Source: RU20A sp042610495 (lineage in GTDB: Bacteria > Pseudomonadota > Alphaproteobacteria > Rhizobiales > Rhizobiaceae). From it: DNA of 64,000 bases. The position numbers were made by a program, and so were the translations under genes. A model generated the notes under the pieces. It was given only the letters and a program-made list of their open reading frames with translations, did no database searches and had not been told where the DNA came from. Below are positions 26,218 through 35,037 of this stretch, in pieces; the first letter of the stretch is position 1; the number at the start of each line of letters is the position of its first letter. The stretch is from positions 1,736,001 to 1,800,000 of the forward strand of contig NZ_JBHGAP010000001.1 of assembly GCF_042610495.1 (NCBI RefSeq), in the 5' to 3' direction.

Positions 26218-26487
26218 TTAGCGGTCGAGCACCGCGCGGATCGTCTCCATCGCCGTCACCAGGCGGCGCGAGACCTCGCGGTTGACCTCTTCCAGCCGAT
26301 TGGCCCTAAATTGCGACTGGTCGAGTTCCTGGGCCAGACGGGCGCGATCGACATTGACGCGCCGGACCTCGTTTTCCGCCTCGCCCATGTCGCGCTCGCG
26401 CTCAACGCGACTGTCGATCACCTTTTCAAGGGTCGACAATGCAGACTTCAACTCGTCGATCGCTGCCTTGACCGATTTCGATGGCAT
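26218..26487 (-). CDS. DUF4164 coiled-coil protein
   Basis: The product has 89 residues, almost entirely a predicted coiled coil (AIDELKSALSTLEKVIDSRVERERDMGEAENEVRRVNVDRARLAQELDQ). It matches DUF4164, found next to zapA in Rhizobiales, and may act with ZapA at the division site (inference from context). GAGGGACGCGGGGC lies before the ATG. Confidence 0.85.
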   Translation of the reverse strand: MPSKSVKAAIDELKSALSTLEKVIDSRVERERDMGEAENEVRRVNVDRARLAQELDQSQFRANRLEEVNREVSRRLVTAMETIRAVLDR

Positions 26488-26684
26488 GCTGCCCCGCGTC
26501 CCTCGTGAAGACCCGCCCGAATCCGTGCGGACATGGCTTGAAAAGCAATGGCACCGTCATAAACCCATTCATATCGGGACAACAACCGTTTCAAAGACAC
26601 AGTTTGCCGCGAAGCTGTGGATCAAAACGATTTAAACCCAGCGCAAGCGGGCTTCTTTTGAAGTTTTCCAAGGTTTTGTCTTTG

Positions 26685-26712
26685 TTGACTTGCCCGTACC
26701 ACCTGCTATGTG
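26685..26712 (+). promoter_or_regulatory. Candidate sigma-70 promoter of tkt
   Basis: TTGACT is followed after 15-16 bp by CTATGTG, about 75 bp upstream of the tkt start, in the 297-bp divergent gap shared with the DUF4164-zapA operon. The rest of that gap holds nothing I can name. Confidence 0.55.
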
Positions 26713-26784
26713 TCGGGCGCTTCTAGCGCGGTCTTTGGAGGATAGAGACCGTTCCCTGACCACCGATTTTTGAGCGGAACAGTC

Positions 26785-28767
26785 ATGAACTCTCGCGAAA
26801 AACACGACCGGATGGCGAATGCGATCCGTTTCCTTTCCATGGATGCCGTCGAGAAAGCAAACTCGGGCCACCCTGGACTGCCGATGGGAGCGGCCGATGT
26901 TGCCACCGTCCTCTTCACCAAATACCTGAACTTCGATCCCAAGGCCCCGCACTGGCCGAACCGTGACCGGTTCGTGCTCTCCGCCGGCCACGGCTCGATG
27001 CTGATCTACTCGCTGCTCTATTTGACGGGCTACGAGGACATCACCATCGACGAGATCAAGAACTTCCGTCAGCTGGGCTCCAAGACCGCCGGCCACCCGG
27101 AATACGGCCATGCCGCCGGCATCGAGACGACCACCGGTCCGCTCGGCCAGGGCATTGCCACCGCCGTCGGCATGGCGATTGCCGAAAAGAAGCTGAACGA
27201 CGAGTTCGGCGGCGATCTCATCGACCACTATACCTATGTGCTGGCCGGTGACGGCTGCCTCATGGAAGGCATCAGCCAGGAAGCGATCTCGCTGGCCGGC
27301 CACCTGAAGCTCAACAAGCTGATCGTCTTCTGGGACGACAACAACATCTCCATCGACGGCCCGATCTCGATCGCCGACTCGACCGACCAGCACGCCCGCT
27401 TCAAGGCATCGGGCTGGAACACGATCGCCGTCGACGGCCATGATCCGGACGCCATCTCGGCCGCCATCGAAACGGCCCAGAAGTCCGACAAGCCGACCAT
27501 GATCGCCTGCAAGACCGTGATCGGCTTTGGCGCGCCCAACAAGGCCGGCACCCACAAGGTGCACGGCTCGCCGCTCGGCGCAGAAGAAATCGCCGCCACC
27601 CGCAAGGCGCTGAACTGGGAATCGGAAGCCTTCGTGGTTCCCGCCGACGTTCTTGACGCATGGCGTCTGTCGGGTCTGCGTGCCACCAAGGTGCACAAGG
27701 AATGGCAGGCCCGCCTCGAAAAGACCGAGGCCGAGAAGAAGGCGCAGTTCACCCGCCGCTTTGCCGGCGAGCTGGAAAGCGGCCTGGCGCCCGCGATCTC
27801 TGCCTACAAGAAGAAGCTGGCCGAAACCAAGCCCAACCCGGCGACCCGCAAGGCGTCCGAGGATGCGCTCGAGGTCATCAACGGCGTGCTGACCGAGACG
27901 ATCGGCGGCTCGGCCGACCTCACCGGCTCCAACAACACCAAGACCAGCCAGACCAAGTCGATCACCCCGACCGACTTCACCGGCCGCTACCTGCATTACG
28001 GCATCCGCGAGCACGGCATGGCGGCTGCGATGAACGGGATCGCGCTGCATGGGGGTCTCATCCCCTATTCCGGCGGCTTCCTGATCTTCTCGGACTATTG
28101 CCGTCCGTCGATCCGCCTCGCCGCTCTCATGGGCATCCGCGTCATCCACGTGCTGACGCATGATTCCATCGGTCTTGGCGAAGACGGCCCGACGCACCAG
28201 CCGGTCGAGCAGATGGCAGCACTGCGCGCCATCCCCAACCTCCTGATGTTCCGCCCGGCCGATGCCACGGAAACGGTGGAGTGCTGGCAGCTTGCGCTTG
28301 AGAACAAGCACCGTCCGTCCGGCCTGGCGCTGACCCGCCAGAACCTGATGCCGATCCGCACCGAGTTCGAGGAAGACAATCTCTGCGCCAAGGGCGCCTA
28401 CGAGGTCGTCTCCAATAGCGATGCCAAGGTGACGATCTTCGCTTCGGGCTCCGAAGTCGAGATCGCCGTCAAGGCCGCCGGCACGCTGAATGGAAAGGGT
28501 GTCTCCACCCGCGTCGTCTCCGTGCCCTGCTTCGAGCTCTTCGAAGACCAGCCGGAAGACTACAAGCGCGCCGTCATTGGCGATGCGCCAGTCAAGATCG
28601 CGGTGGAAGCCGCCATCCGCCAGGGCTGGGACGCCTTCATCGGCTCCGACGGCATCTTCATCGGCATGCATGGCTTCGGCGCTTCGGGCCCCTACAAGGA
28701 GCTCTACAAGCATTTCGGCATCACGCCGGAAGCCGTGGTCTCCGCTGCCGAGGCCAAGCTTTCCTGA
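26785..28767 (+). CDS. tkt: Transketolase
   Basis: The product has 660 residues. It is the thiamine diphosphate enzyme of the pentose phosphate pathway that transfers two-carbon units between sugar phosphates. The N-terminal SMDAVEKANSGHPGLPMGAADVA, the ThDP-binding GDGCLMEGISQEA to NNISIDG segment, the central FTGRYLHYGIREHGMAAAMNGIALHGG and the HDSIGLGEDGPTHQPVEQ motif are all present. The ATG at 26785 was chosen over an upstream TTG at 26770. It heads the tkt-gap-pgk cluster, with a terminator before gap. Confidence 0.97.
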   Translation: MNSREKHDRMANAIRFLSMDAVEKANSGHPGLPMGAADVATVLFTKYLNFDPKAPHWPNRDRFVLSAGHGSMLIYSLLYLTGYEDITIDEIKNFRQLGSKTAGHPEYGHAAGIETTTGPLGQGIATAVGMAIAEKKLNDEFGGDLIDHYTYVLAGDGCLMEGISQEAISLAGHLKLNKLIVFWDDNNISIDGPISIADSTDQHARFKASGWNTIAVDGHDPDAISAAIETAQKSDKPTMIACKTVIGFGAPNKAGTHKVHGSPLGAEEIAATRKALNWESEAFVVPADVLDAWRLSGLRATKVHKEWQARLEKTEAEKKAQFTRRFAGELESGLAPAISAYKKKLAETKPNPATRKASEDALEVINGVLTETIGGSADLTGSNNTKTSQTKSITPTDFTGRYLHYGIREHGMAAAMNGIALHGGLIPYSGGFLIFSDYCRPSIRLAALMGIRVIHVLTHDSIGLGEDGPTHQPVEQMAALRAIPNLLMFRPADATETVECWQLALENKHRPSGLALTRQNLMPIRTEFEEDNLCAKGAYEVVSNSDAKVTIFASGSEVEIAVKAAGTLNGKGVSTRVVSVPCFELFEDQPEDYKRAVIGDAPVKIAVEAAIRQGWDAFIGSDGIFIGMHGFGASGPYKELYKHFGITPEAVVSAAEAKLS

Positions 28768-28777
28768 TACCGCTTCT

Positions 28778-28808
28778 GGGCGGCCGGCATCCCCGGCCGC
28801 CTTTTTCT
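28778..28808 (+). terminator. Terminator after tkt
   Basis: The stem GGCGGCCGG / CCGGCCGCC with a short loop is followed by TTTTTC, 11 nt after the stop codon. Confidence 0.8.
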
Positions 28809-28853
28809 TAAGTCGCTTAAATCCCAAGCGCATTTCACAGGGAGAAATCTGAC

Positions 28854-29864
28854 ATGACAGTGAAAGTCGCCATCAACGGCTTCGGCCGCATCGGACGCAA
28901 CGTTCTGCGCGCCATCGTGGAGTCCGGCCGCACCGACATCGAAGTGGTCGCCATCAACGACCTCGGCCCGGTCGAGACCAACGCCCACCTGCTGCGTTAC
29001 GACTCCATCCATGGAAAGTTCCCGGCAAGCGTCGAAGTCCAGGGCGACACGATCGTCGTGGCCGGCGGCAAGCCGATCAAGGTCACCGCGATCAAGGATC
29101 CGGCCACCCTGCCGCACGGCGAAATGGGCGTTGATATCGCGCTTGAATGCACCGGCATCTTCACCTCGCGCGACAAGGCTGCTGCCCACCTGACGGCTGG
29201 CGCCAAGCGCGTCATCGTCTCGGCCCCGGCCGATGGCGCAGACCTCACCGTCGTCTTCGGCGTCAACCACACGGCGCTGACCAAGGACCACCTCGTAATC
29301 TCCAACGCCTCCTGCACGACGAACTGCCTGGTTCCCGTCGTCAAGGCGCTCGACGACGTCGTCGGCATCGATCATGGCTTCATGACCACGATCCACTCCT
29401 ACACGGGTGACCAGCCGACGCTCGACACGATGCACAAGGACCTGTATCGCGCCCGCGCCGCCGCTCTCTCGATGATCCCGACCTCGACGGGCGCTGCCAA
29501 GGCCGTTGGCCTCGTGCTGCCGCACCTCAAGGGCAAGCTCGACGGCACCTCGATCCGCGTTCCCACCCCGAACGTCTCGGTCGTCGACTTCAAGTTCGTT
29601 GCCAAGCGCGACACGACGGTCGCCGAGATCAACGGCGCCATCAAGGCTGCCGCCGATGGCCCGCTGAAGGGCATCCTCGGCTACACCGACGAACCGCTCG
29701 TTTCGCGTGACTTCAACCACGACAGCCACTCCTCGATCTTCGCCAACGACCAGACCAAGGTCCTGGAAGGCAAGTTCGTCCGCGTCCTGTCCTGGTACGA
29801 CAACGAATGGGGCTTCTCGAACCGCATGGCCGACACCTCTGTCGCCTTCGCCAAGCTGATCTGA
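28854..29864 (+). CDS. gap: Glyceraldehyde-3-phosphate dehydrogenase, type I
   Basis: The product has 336 residues. It oxidises glyceraldehyde-3-phosphate to 1,3-bisphosphoglycerate. The Rossmann start VAINGFGRIGRNVLRAI and the INDLG segment bind NAD(P); the catalytic ISNASCTTNCLVPVVKAL, the HSYTGDQPTLD loop and the C-terminal SWYDNEWGFSNRM are all intact. A GGGAG Shine-Dalgarno is present. It has its own terminator, so tkt, gap and pgk may be separate transcripts despite their order. Confidence 0.97.
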   Translation: MTVKVAINGFGRIGRNVLRAIVESGRTDIEVVAINDLGPVETNAHLLRYDSIHGKFPASVEVQGDTIVVAGGKPIKVTAIKDPATLPHGEMGVDIALECTGIFTSRDKAAAHLTAGAKRVIVSAPADGADLTVVFGVNHTALTKDHLVISNASCTTNCLVPVVKALDDVVGIDHGFMTTIHSYTGDQPTLDTMHKDLYRARAAALSMIPTSTGAAKAVGLVLPHLKGKLDGTSIRVPTPNVSVVDFKFVAKRDTTVAEINGAIKAAADGPLKGILGYTDEPLVSRDFNHDSHSSIFANDQTKVLEGKFVRVLSWYDNEWGFSNRMADTSVAFAKLI

Positions 29865-29875
29865 CGACAGCACCG

Positions 29876-29906
29876 GCCCGGACAGCAATGTCCGGGCCTC
29901 TTCTTC
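29876..29906 (+). terminator. Terminator after gap
   Basis: A perfect 9-bp stem GGCCCGGAC / GTCCGGGCC with a 6-nt loop is followed by TCTTCTTCT. Confidence 0.75.
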
Positions 29907-30046
29907 TGCGGGCCGAGATGCGCGGGTCGAAGAACCCTGCGCCCGGCCGCTTCCGATAGTTCCGCGCGCCCTCCCGCCCGCGCTGCCAGAGGCGTCTCCC
30001 ACGCCGCAGCCCGCCCGCCGGACGGCCACCTCACAGGGAGTGTTTC

Positions 30047-31237
30047 ATGAGCTTCAAGACCCTCGACGACCTCACCGATATCGCCGGCAAGCGCGTCCTG
30101 GTGCGCGTCGATCTCAACGTGCCGGTCAAGGACGGCAAGGTGACGGACGCGACCCGCATCGAGCGCGTCGTTCCCACCATCCGCGAACTCTCCGAAAAGG
30201 GCGCAAAGGTCATCCTGCTCGCCCATTTCGGCCGTCCGAAGGGTGAGCCGGTCGCCGACATGTCGCTGGAGCCGATCGCGGCCGCCGTCGAGGAAATCCT
30301 CGACCAGCGCGTCCATTTCGCCGCCGACTGCATCGGCGACAAGGCCGCCAGCGCCATTGCCGGTCTGAAGGATGGCGACGTGCTGCTGCTCGAAAACACC
30401 CGCTTCCACAAGGGTGAAGAGAAGAACGACGCGGACTTCACCGCAAAGCTCGCCGCCAATGGCGACATCTACGTCAACGACGCCTTCTCCGCCGCCCACC
30501 GCGCCCATGCCTCGACCGAAGGTCTTGCCCGTCACCTGCCGGCCTATGCCGGCCGCACCATGCAGGCCGAACTGGAAGCTCTGGAAAAGGGCCTCGGCAA
30601 GCCGAACCGCCCCGTCGTCGCCATCGTCGGCGGCGCCAAGGTTTCCACCAAGATCGACCTCCTGCAGAACCTCGTGAAGAAGGTGGACGCCCTCGTCATC
30701 GGTGGCGGCATGGCCAACACCTTCATTGCCGCGAACGGCACCGATGTCGGCAAGTCGCTCTGCGAGCATGACCTGGCCGAAACCGCCCGCGCCATCACGG
30801 CCGAAGCGGCAAAGTCCGGCTGCACCATCGTCCTGCCCGTCGATGGCGTCATCGCCCGCGAATTCAAGGCCGGCGCCGACAACGAAGTCGTCGACATCAC
30901 CGCCATCCCCGCCGATGCCATGGTGCTCGATGTCGGGCCGAAGTCGATTGCCGCCGTCAACGAATGGATCTCCAAGGCCTCGACGCTCGTCTGGAACGGC
31001 CCGCTCGGCGCCTTCGAAATCGCCCCCTTCGACAAGGCAACCGTCTCCGTCGCCCGCCATGCGGCGGCTGAAACCAAGGCCGGCAAGCTGGTCTCCGTCG
31101 CCGGCGGCGGCGATACGGTGGCAGCCCTCAACCATGCCGAAGTCGCCGACGACTTCACCTACGTCTCCACCGCCGGCGGCGCTTTCCTGGAATGGATGGA
31201 AGGCAAACCGCTCCCGGGCGTCGACATTCTCGGCTGA
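30047..31237 (+). CDS. pgk: Phosphoglycerate kinase
   Basis: The product has 396 residues, full length. It transfers phosphate from 1,3-bisphosphoglycerate to ADP. The N-terminal KRVLVRVDLNVPVKDGKVTDATRI, LLAHFGRPKGEP, the ENTRFHKGEEKND segment, the KVSTKIDLLQNL region and the C-terminal SVAGGGDTVAALNHA nucleotide-binding loop are all present. The start ATGAGCTTCAAGACC follows an AGGGAG motif. It lies 182 bp downstream of gap. Confidence 0.97.
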   Translation: MSFKTLDDLTDIAGKRVLVRVDLNVPVKDGKVTDATRIERVVPTIRELSEKGAKVILLAHFGRPKGEPVADMSLEPIAAAVEEILDQRVHFAADCIGDKAASAIAGLKDGDVLLLENTRFHKGEEKNDADFTAKLAANGDIYVNDAFSAAHRAHASTEGLARHLPAYAGRTMQAELEALEKGLGKPNRPVVAIVGGAKVSTKIDLLQNLVKKVDALVIGGGMANTFIAANGTDVGKSLCEHDLAETARAITAEAAKSGCTIVLPVDGVIAREFKAGADNEVVDITAIPADAMVLDVGPKSIAAVNEWISKASTLVWNGPLGAFEIAPFDKATVSVARHAAAETKAGKLVSVAGGGDTVAALNHAEVADDFTYVSTAGGAFLEWMEGKPLPGVDILG

Positions 31238-31335
31238 CAGGGCACGGGCGCTCGCCAAGCGTGATCGCCCGCCGTGTTCGCACGCCCCAAACCTCGGGAA
31301 TTGCCTTCGGGGAAACCGGGCCCTCTGCCGCCCTC

Positions 31336-31412
31336 ATCCTCGGGCTTGACCCGAGGATCCACACCTCACCCACGACGGCTGGCGCATGGATGCTCGGGTC
31401 AAGCCCGAGCAT
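31336..31412. repeat. REP-like paired palindromic repeat
   Basis: Two 23-bp palindromes lie 31 bp apart: one starting ATCCTCGGGCTTGACCCGAG (31336-31358) and one starting ATGCTCGGGTCAAGCCCGAG (31390-31412), in opposite orientation and with flanking TCCA/TGGA also inverted. This is the typical layout of short dispersed palindromic elements of rhizobia. It occupies the middle of the 305-bp gene-free gap between pgk and the PhzF-like gene; I see nothing else there. No second copy is evident in this window. Confidence 0.7.
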
Positions 31413-31542
31413 CACGGGCGTGACGTGAGGGCGGCGTGCGGGCAACCCGGCTCCTCATTCTTGTCCCGCTGACAAGTTTCCCGTTCCAGCCCGCCGCCGC
31501 ACGGCGCTAGAAGGGGCCCTCGACCACAAGAGGAGCCCGCCC

Positions 31543-32472
31543 GTGCCAAAGGTGCCCTTCGTCACTCTCGACGTCTTCACCACCACCCGCTTCGGCGGCA
31601 ACCCGCTGGCCGTCATCACCGATGCCACGGGTCTTGATACGGCCGCCATGCACGCGATCGCGGCGGAGTTCGGCTATTCCGAAACGACCTTCATCCTGCC
31701 ACCGAAGGACCCCGCCAATACGGCCGAGGTGCGCATCTTCACGCCCACCATGGAGATCGACTTTGCCGGCCACCCAAATGTCGGCACTGCGCAGGTGGTT
31801 GCCGAGCGGATCGCAGCCGAGACCGGCACTCTGCCGGAGACGCTGCGCTTCGAGGAACGGGCCGGCCTCGTCACTGTCGAGATCCTGAAGGCGGCCGACG
31901 GCACGCTTTCCGGCACGCGGATCACCGCCCCGCAGCCGCTTTCGCTTGGAAGCCCGGTCGCCGTCGAAACCCTGGCAGCGGCCGCCGGCCTCGACCCGGC
32001 CACCATCCGCACCGCAAGCCACCGGCCCGTCTTCGCCTCCGTCGGCCTGAAATTCGCGATCGCCGAACTGGAAAGCCTCGAAGCGCTGGCCGCAGCCGTG
32101 CCGGATACAGCCGCTTCGCGCAAGGCGCAGGCGGCCTACGCCGCGGACACCGATCACTTCCCGGTCTTCCTCTATGTGCGGGAGCAAACAGAGGCGGGCG
32201 CACCCATGGCCATCCGCGCCCGCATGTTCGCCCCGCTCGACAATATCCCAGAAGATCCGGCAACCGGCAGTGCGTCCGGTGCGCTCAGCGCCTTGCTGGC
32301 CACGCTCGATCCGCGTGCGGATGCAAAGCTTCAGATCACCATCCGCCAGGGCGTGGAAATGGGCCGCGAGAGCACCATCCACGTCACCGCTGAAAAGCGA
32401 AACGGCAAGGTCGGCGCCGTGACCATCGCCGGCCGCAGCGTGCCCGTGATGGACGGCTTCATCACGCTGTAA
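31543..32472 (+). CDS. PhzF-family isomerase/epimerase-like protein
   Basis: The product has 309 residues of the diaminopimelate-epimerase-like fold. FVTLDVFTTTRFGGNPLAVI, EFGYSETTFILPP, VRIFTPTMEIDFAGHPNVGTA and the C-terminal DPATGSASGALSALLA are hallmarks of PhzF/YddE proteins; the catalytic Glu of PhzF falls in the GYSETTF segment. The physiological substrate is unknown. The start is a GTG preceded by AGAGGAG. Confidence 0.92.
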   Translation: MPKVPFVTLDVFTTTRFGGNPLAVITDATGLDTAAMHAIAAEFGYSETTFILPPKDPANTAEVRIFTPTMEIDFAGHPNVGTAQVVAERIAAETGTLPETLRFEERAGLVTVEILKAADGTLSGTRITAPQPLSLGSPVAVETLAAAAGLDPATIRTASHRPVFASVGLKFAIAELESLEALAAAVPDTAASRKAQAAYAADTDHFPVFLYVREQTEAGAPMAIRARMFAPLDNIPEDPATGSASGALSALLATLDPRADAKLQITIRQGVEMGRESTIHVTAEKRNGKVGAVTIAGRSVPVMDGFITL

Positions 32473-32569
32473 GCCACCTGTATCGCGCGAAACAGCGCGG
32501 AGCGGCGCAATCGGCGACAGTCCGGTTCAGGGACGAGATGGTCTCGCCCTGCAACCCGGAGAACCCGCC

Positions 32570-32647
32570 ATGCTTCGTACGATCCTTGCCCTGATTGCCG
32601 AAACCATTGCCGCGCTGACCTTTACCCGTCCGGGCAACGGCCGCTGA
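32570..32647 (+). CDS. Possible 25-residue hydrophobic peptide
   Basis: A small open frame, MLRTILALIAETIAALTFTR plus PGNGR, has a well-placed GGAG Shine-Dalgarno 8 nt before its ATG. It encodes one hydrophobic helix. It lies between the PhzF gene and a convergent small membrane-protein gene. It may be a real micropeptide, but the evidence is only the ribosome site and hydrophobic composition. Confidence 0.35.
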   Translation: MLRTILALIAETIAALTFTRPGNGR

Positions 32648-32653
32648 CCCACT

Positions 32654-32809
32654 CTACGGACGGATCAGCACCGTCACCATCATGGCGGCGATGGCCGCCA
32701 CGGCGATCTTCCACACATCGCCCCGACGCCTCAGACCGGGCAGGCCGATCGGCCGCACGAGATGGAGCGCCATCATTACAAGGAGCAGGAGCGGCAGAAC
32801 TTTGCCCAT
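32654..32809 (-). CDS. Small two-helix membrane protein
   Basis: The product has 51 residues. Two membrane helices (VLPLLLLVMMALHLV and WKIAVAAIAAMMVTVLI) flank a cytoplasmic or periplasmic loop RPIGLPGLRRRGDV. I do not recognise a named family, but the Arg-rich loop with GLPGLRRR looks like a conserved rhizobial small protein. The start at 32809 lacks a strong Shine-Dalgarno; an upstream frame extension to 32884 is possible. It ends 6 nt from the small peptide gene on the other strand. Confidence 0.6.
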   Translation of the reverse strand: MGKVLPLLLLVMMALHLVRPIGLPGLRRRGDVWKIAVAAIAAMMVTVLIRP

Positions 32810-33018
32810 GGTCGAATCGCGTTCCGCAAAGGTTGACCCTGCTCTGATAGACCCGCCGGGGGCACGGAAGATAGGGGCGATCATGTGTCATCCCGCTAGG
32901 CCGTGTCAGGCGTGCCACCTGTCGCGTGAGTTCGTGCCGGAGCACGCAAAGTGGATTCCGCTCGGAGCGAAGATACGGTAGGAAATCCTGCCTGATCCGG
33001 AAACGAAGCGGACCCGAA

Positions 33019-34404
33019 ATGAGAAACAACCTGTTGCCCGTGGCCGCGCTCCTGCTCGGCACCCTGTTCCTCTTTCTCGGCAATGGCCTGCACGGCCTGC
33101 TGCTGCCCGTCCGCGGCACGACGGAAGGCTACTCGACAACCCTGCTCGGTCTTCTCGGCACGTCCTGGGCCACGGGTTTCGTGGCCGGCTGCCTGCTGGC
33201 GCCAGCGCTCGTCAAACGCATCGGCCATGTCCGCGCCTTCTCCGGCTTTACCTCGCTGATCGCAATCATCGCACTGCTGACCGGCCTGCTCGTCGATCCC
33301 GTCTGGTGGGTCGTCCTGCGCGCCGTCACCGGTTTTTCCACCGCCGGCACCTCCATGATCATCGAAAGCTGGCTGAACGAGCGCGCCACCAACGAGAGCC
33401 GCGGCGCGATCTTCTCGCTCTACATCGCCATCACCCTCTTCGGCGTCGTCGGTGGGCAGATGATGATCCCGTTCGGCGATACGAGCGCCTCCACCTTCTT
33501 CATGATCTGCGGCATTCTCTACTGCCTCGCCATGATGCCGACGCTGCTCTCGAACGCCCAGTCGCCACAGCCGCTGAAACAGGTGAAACTCGACCTCCGG
33601 GCGCTCTATCGCAACTCGCCGGTTTCCTTCCTCGGCATCCTCATGGTCGGCATCGCCAACGGCGCCTTCGGCACGCTCGGCGCCGTTTTCGGCCGTCAGG
33701 CAGGCCTTTCGGACAGTACCGTCGCCCTCATGATGAGCGTGACGATCTTCGCCGGCGCGGCCATGCAATTTCCGGCCGGCCGCTTCTCCGACATGACGGA
33801 CCGCCGCTACGTGCTCGCAGCCCTCGCTGCCATCGGCGCCATCGCCGGCTTGCTGATCTTCCTGGTGGAACCGTCGAACGTCACGCTGCTGCTCACCCTC
33901 ATCGCCATCTACGGCGCCATGGCGAACGCGCTCTACCCGATTGCCGTCTCGCACGCCAACGACTTCGCCCAGCCCGAGGACTTCGTGAAGGTTTCCGGCG
34001 GCCTGTTGCTGCTCTACGGCATCGGCACGATCATCGGCCCGACCATCGGCGGCCCGGTGATGACCGCTGCCGGGCCCTACGGCCTCTTCATGATCACGGC
34101 AGCCGCCCATCTCGTCGTTGCCGCCTACGCCATCTTCCGCAGCCGCCGCCGCGCACCGAGGCCGGCCGCCGAGCGCGACGCCTACTCCGCCGTCAATCCC
34201 GGCATGTTGACGACGCCGGAGAGCCTGCAGCTCTCGCCCAAGGCAGCCCCTTTCACGCCCAAGCACGATCAGGCGGCCATGGGCGAAACGTCGCAACCCG
34301 CGCCCGACGCACCGCGCGAGGCGATGCCAGACGAACTGCCCGTCCATGTCAGCACCGATGCACCGGACGCCCCTGCCACCGGCCCATCAGGAGAAAAGCC
34401 ATGA
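33019..34404 (+). CDS. MFS transporter (YcaD-like)
   Basis: The product has 461 residues with about 12 membrane helices. MFS features include the loop between helices 2 and 3 (APALVKRIGHVRAFS) and a central cytoplasmic loop. TGFSTAGTSMIIESWLNERATNESRGAIFSLY is characteristic of YcaD-like permeases. The C-terminal 70 residues are a disordered Pro/Ala-rich cytoplasmic tail. The substrate is unknown. Its stop overlaps the next start as ATGA. Confidence 0.9.
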   Translation: MRNNLLPVAALLLGTLFLFLGNGLHGLLLPVRGTTEGYSTTLLGLLGTSWATGFVAGCLLAPALVKRIGHVRAFSGFTSLIAIIALLTGLLVDPVWWVVLRAVTGFSTAGTSMIIESWLNERATNESRGAIFSLYIAITLFGVVGGQMMIPFGDTSASTFFMICGILYCLAMMPTLLSNAQSPQPLKQVKLDLRALYRNSPVSFLGILMVGIANGAFGTLGAVFGRQAGLSDSTVALMMSVTIFAGAAMQFPAGRFSDMTDRRYVLAALAAIGAIAGLLIFLVEPSNVTLLLTLIAIYGAMANALYPIAVSHANDFAQPEDFVKVSGGLLLLYGIGTIIGPTIGGPVMTAAGPYGLFMITAAAHLVVAAYAIFRSRRRAPRPAAERDAYSAVNPGMLTTPESLQLSPKAAPFTPKHDQAAMGETSQPAPDAPREAMPDELPVHVSTDAPDAPATGPSGEKP

Positions 34405-34592
34405 GCCTCTTCGAGGATGACGCCCGCAAGCCAAAGCCGGCCGGCCACGAGATCGGCAGCGATCTTTCGCTGCTCTCGGCCGACGAACTGGAAAACCGCA
34501 TCAACCTGCTGACGGCAGAAATCGCCCGCCTCCAAGCCGAACGCGATCGCAAGCGCGCCTCACGCTCGGCAGCCGAAAGCCTGTTTCGATAA
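34401..34592 (+). CDS. DUF1192 small coiled-coil protein
   Basis: The product has 63 residues. It begins MSLFEDDARKPKPAGHEIGSD and contains LLSADELENRINLLTAEIARLQAERDRKRASRSAAE, the DUF1192 pattern. It starts inside the MFS stop (ATGA overlap) with GGAGAAAAGCC upstream. It is probably a small cytoplasmic protein; the function is unknown. Confidence 0.85.
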   Translation: MSLFEDDARKPKPAGHEIGSDLSLLSADELENRINLLTAEIARLQAERDRKRASRSAAESLFR

Positions 34593-34734
34593 GGGCGACA
34601 CAAGTTTTCTTGCCGAACGCAAGACCGATGGGCGCACAAAGCGAATCACCTTGCGATCAGAGTTAAGCCAACATCTCGAAACGGCACGTGCGACGACTGT
34701 TGTTTACCGAATATTAAGCTTCATGAGTGATTAC

Positions 34735-34841
34735 TGTGAACATCCGGTCTCTACCGGGTTCAGACAATTTCACCTTCTGGCGAGTGGTCTGATTTTTCTC
34801 CCTGTTTTACCTTGAGAGCCGCTTTTCGCGGCTCTTTTTTT
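34735..34841 (+). ncRNA. Candidate small RNA with three hairpins
   Basis: Successive stems are CCGGT/ACCGG (about 34744-34758), CAGAC...CAC/GTG...GTCTG (34761-34791) followed by ATTTTTCT, and a perfect AGAGCCGC/GCGGCTCT (34815-34835) followed by seven T. This resembles rhizobial trans-encoded sRNAs. The alternative is a tandem terminator for the MFS-DUF1192 operon. The 5' end is a guess; I could not assign a clear promoter. Confidence 0.4.
34815..34841 (+). terminator. Strong intrinsic terminator
   Basis: The 8-bp stem AGAGCCGC / GCGGCTCT has a TTTTC loop and a seven-T run. Confidence 0.85.
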
Positions 34842-34901
34842 GTTCACGACAACGTGTGGCGCGTGCCGTAATTTCGCCCACAGGTAAGAGAAGTGTGGAG
34901 A

Positions 34902-34916
34902 TTAACCTTCTATTAA
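34902..34916 (+). promoter_or_regulatory. CtrA box upstream of rcdA
   Basis: TTAACCTTCTATTAA is an exact TTAA-N7-TTAA site, 122 bp upstream of the rcdA start, with another TTAA near 34940. RcdA takes part in CtrA proteolysis in Caulobacter, so CtrA acting on rcdA would close a feedback loop. Confidence 0.7.
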
Positions 34917-35037
34917 GAATGTCCTTGCGTGAAATCCGTTAAGTGATCATTCTCCAACCACAAGTGCGGCGGAAACCTTTATGGGTGTCGCCCGTTAGGT
35001 TTGTTGAGTGATGCGTGATAACCGAGGAAACGAGATC

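Larger units (their letters stand above)
34593..35037. other. 445-bp intergenic region with candidate sRNA and rcdA promoter
   Basis: No coding frame is convincing here. The first half ends in two consecutive terminator-like hairpins (34761-34799 and 34815-34841). The second half carries an exact CtrA box (34902-34916) before rcdA. The segment is noticeably AT-richer than flanking genes. Confidence 0.7.

Noticed and set aside
26632..28833. 733-codon open frame on the minus strand opposite tkt
   Set aside because: It lies exactly antisense to an intact transketolase, its product is His/Arg/Gly-rich without any family motif, and it has no ribosome site. Long antisense frames are expected at this GC content.
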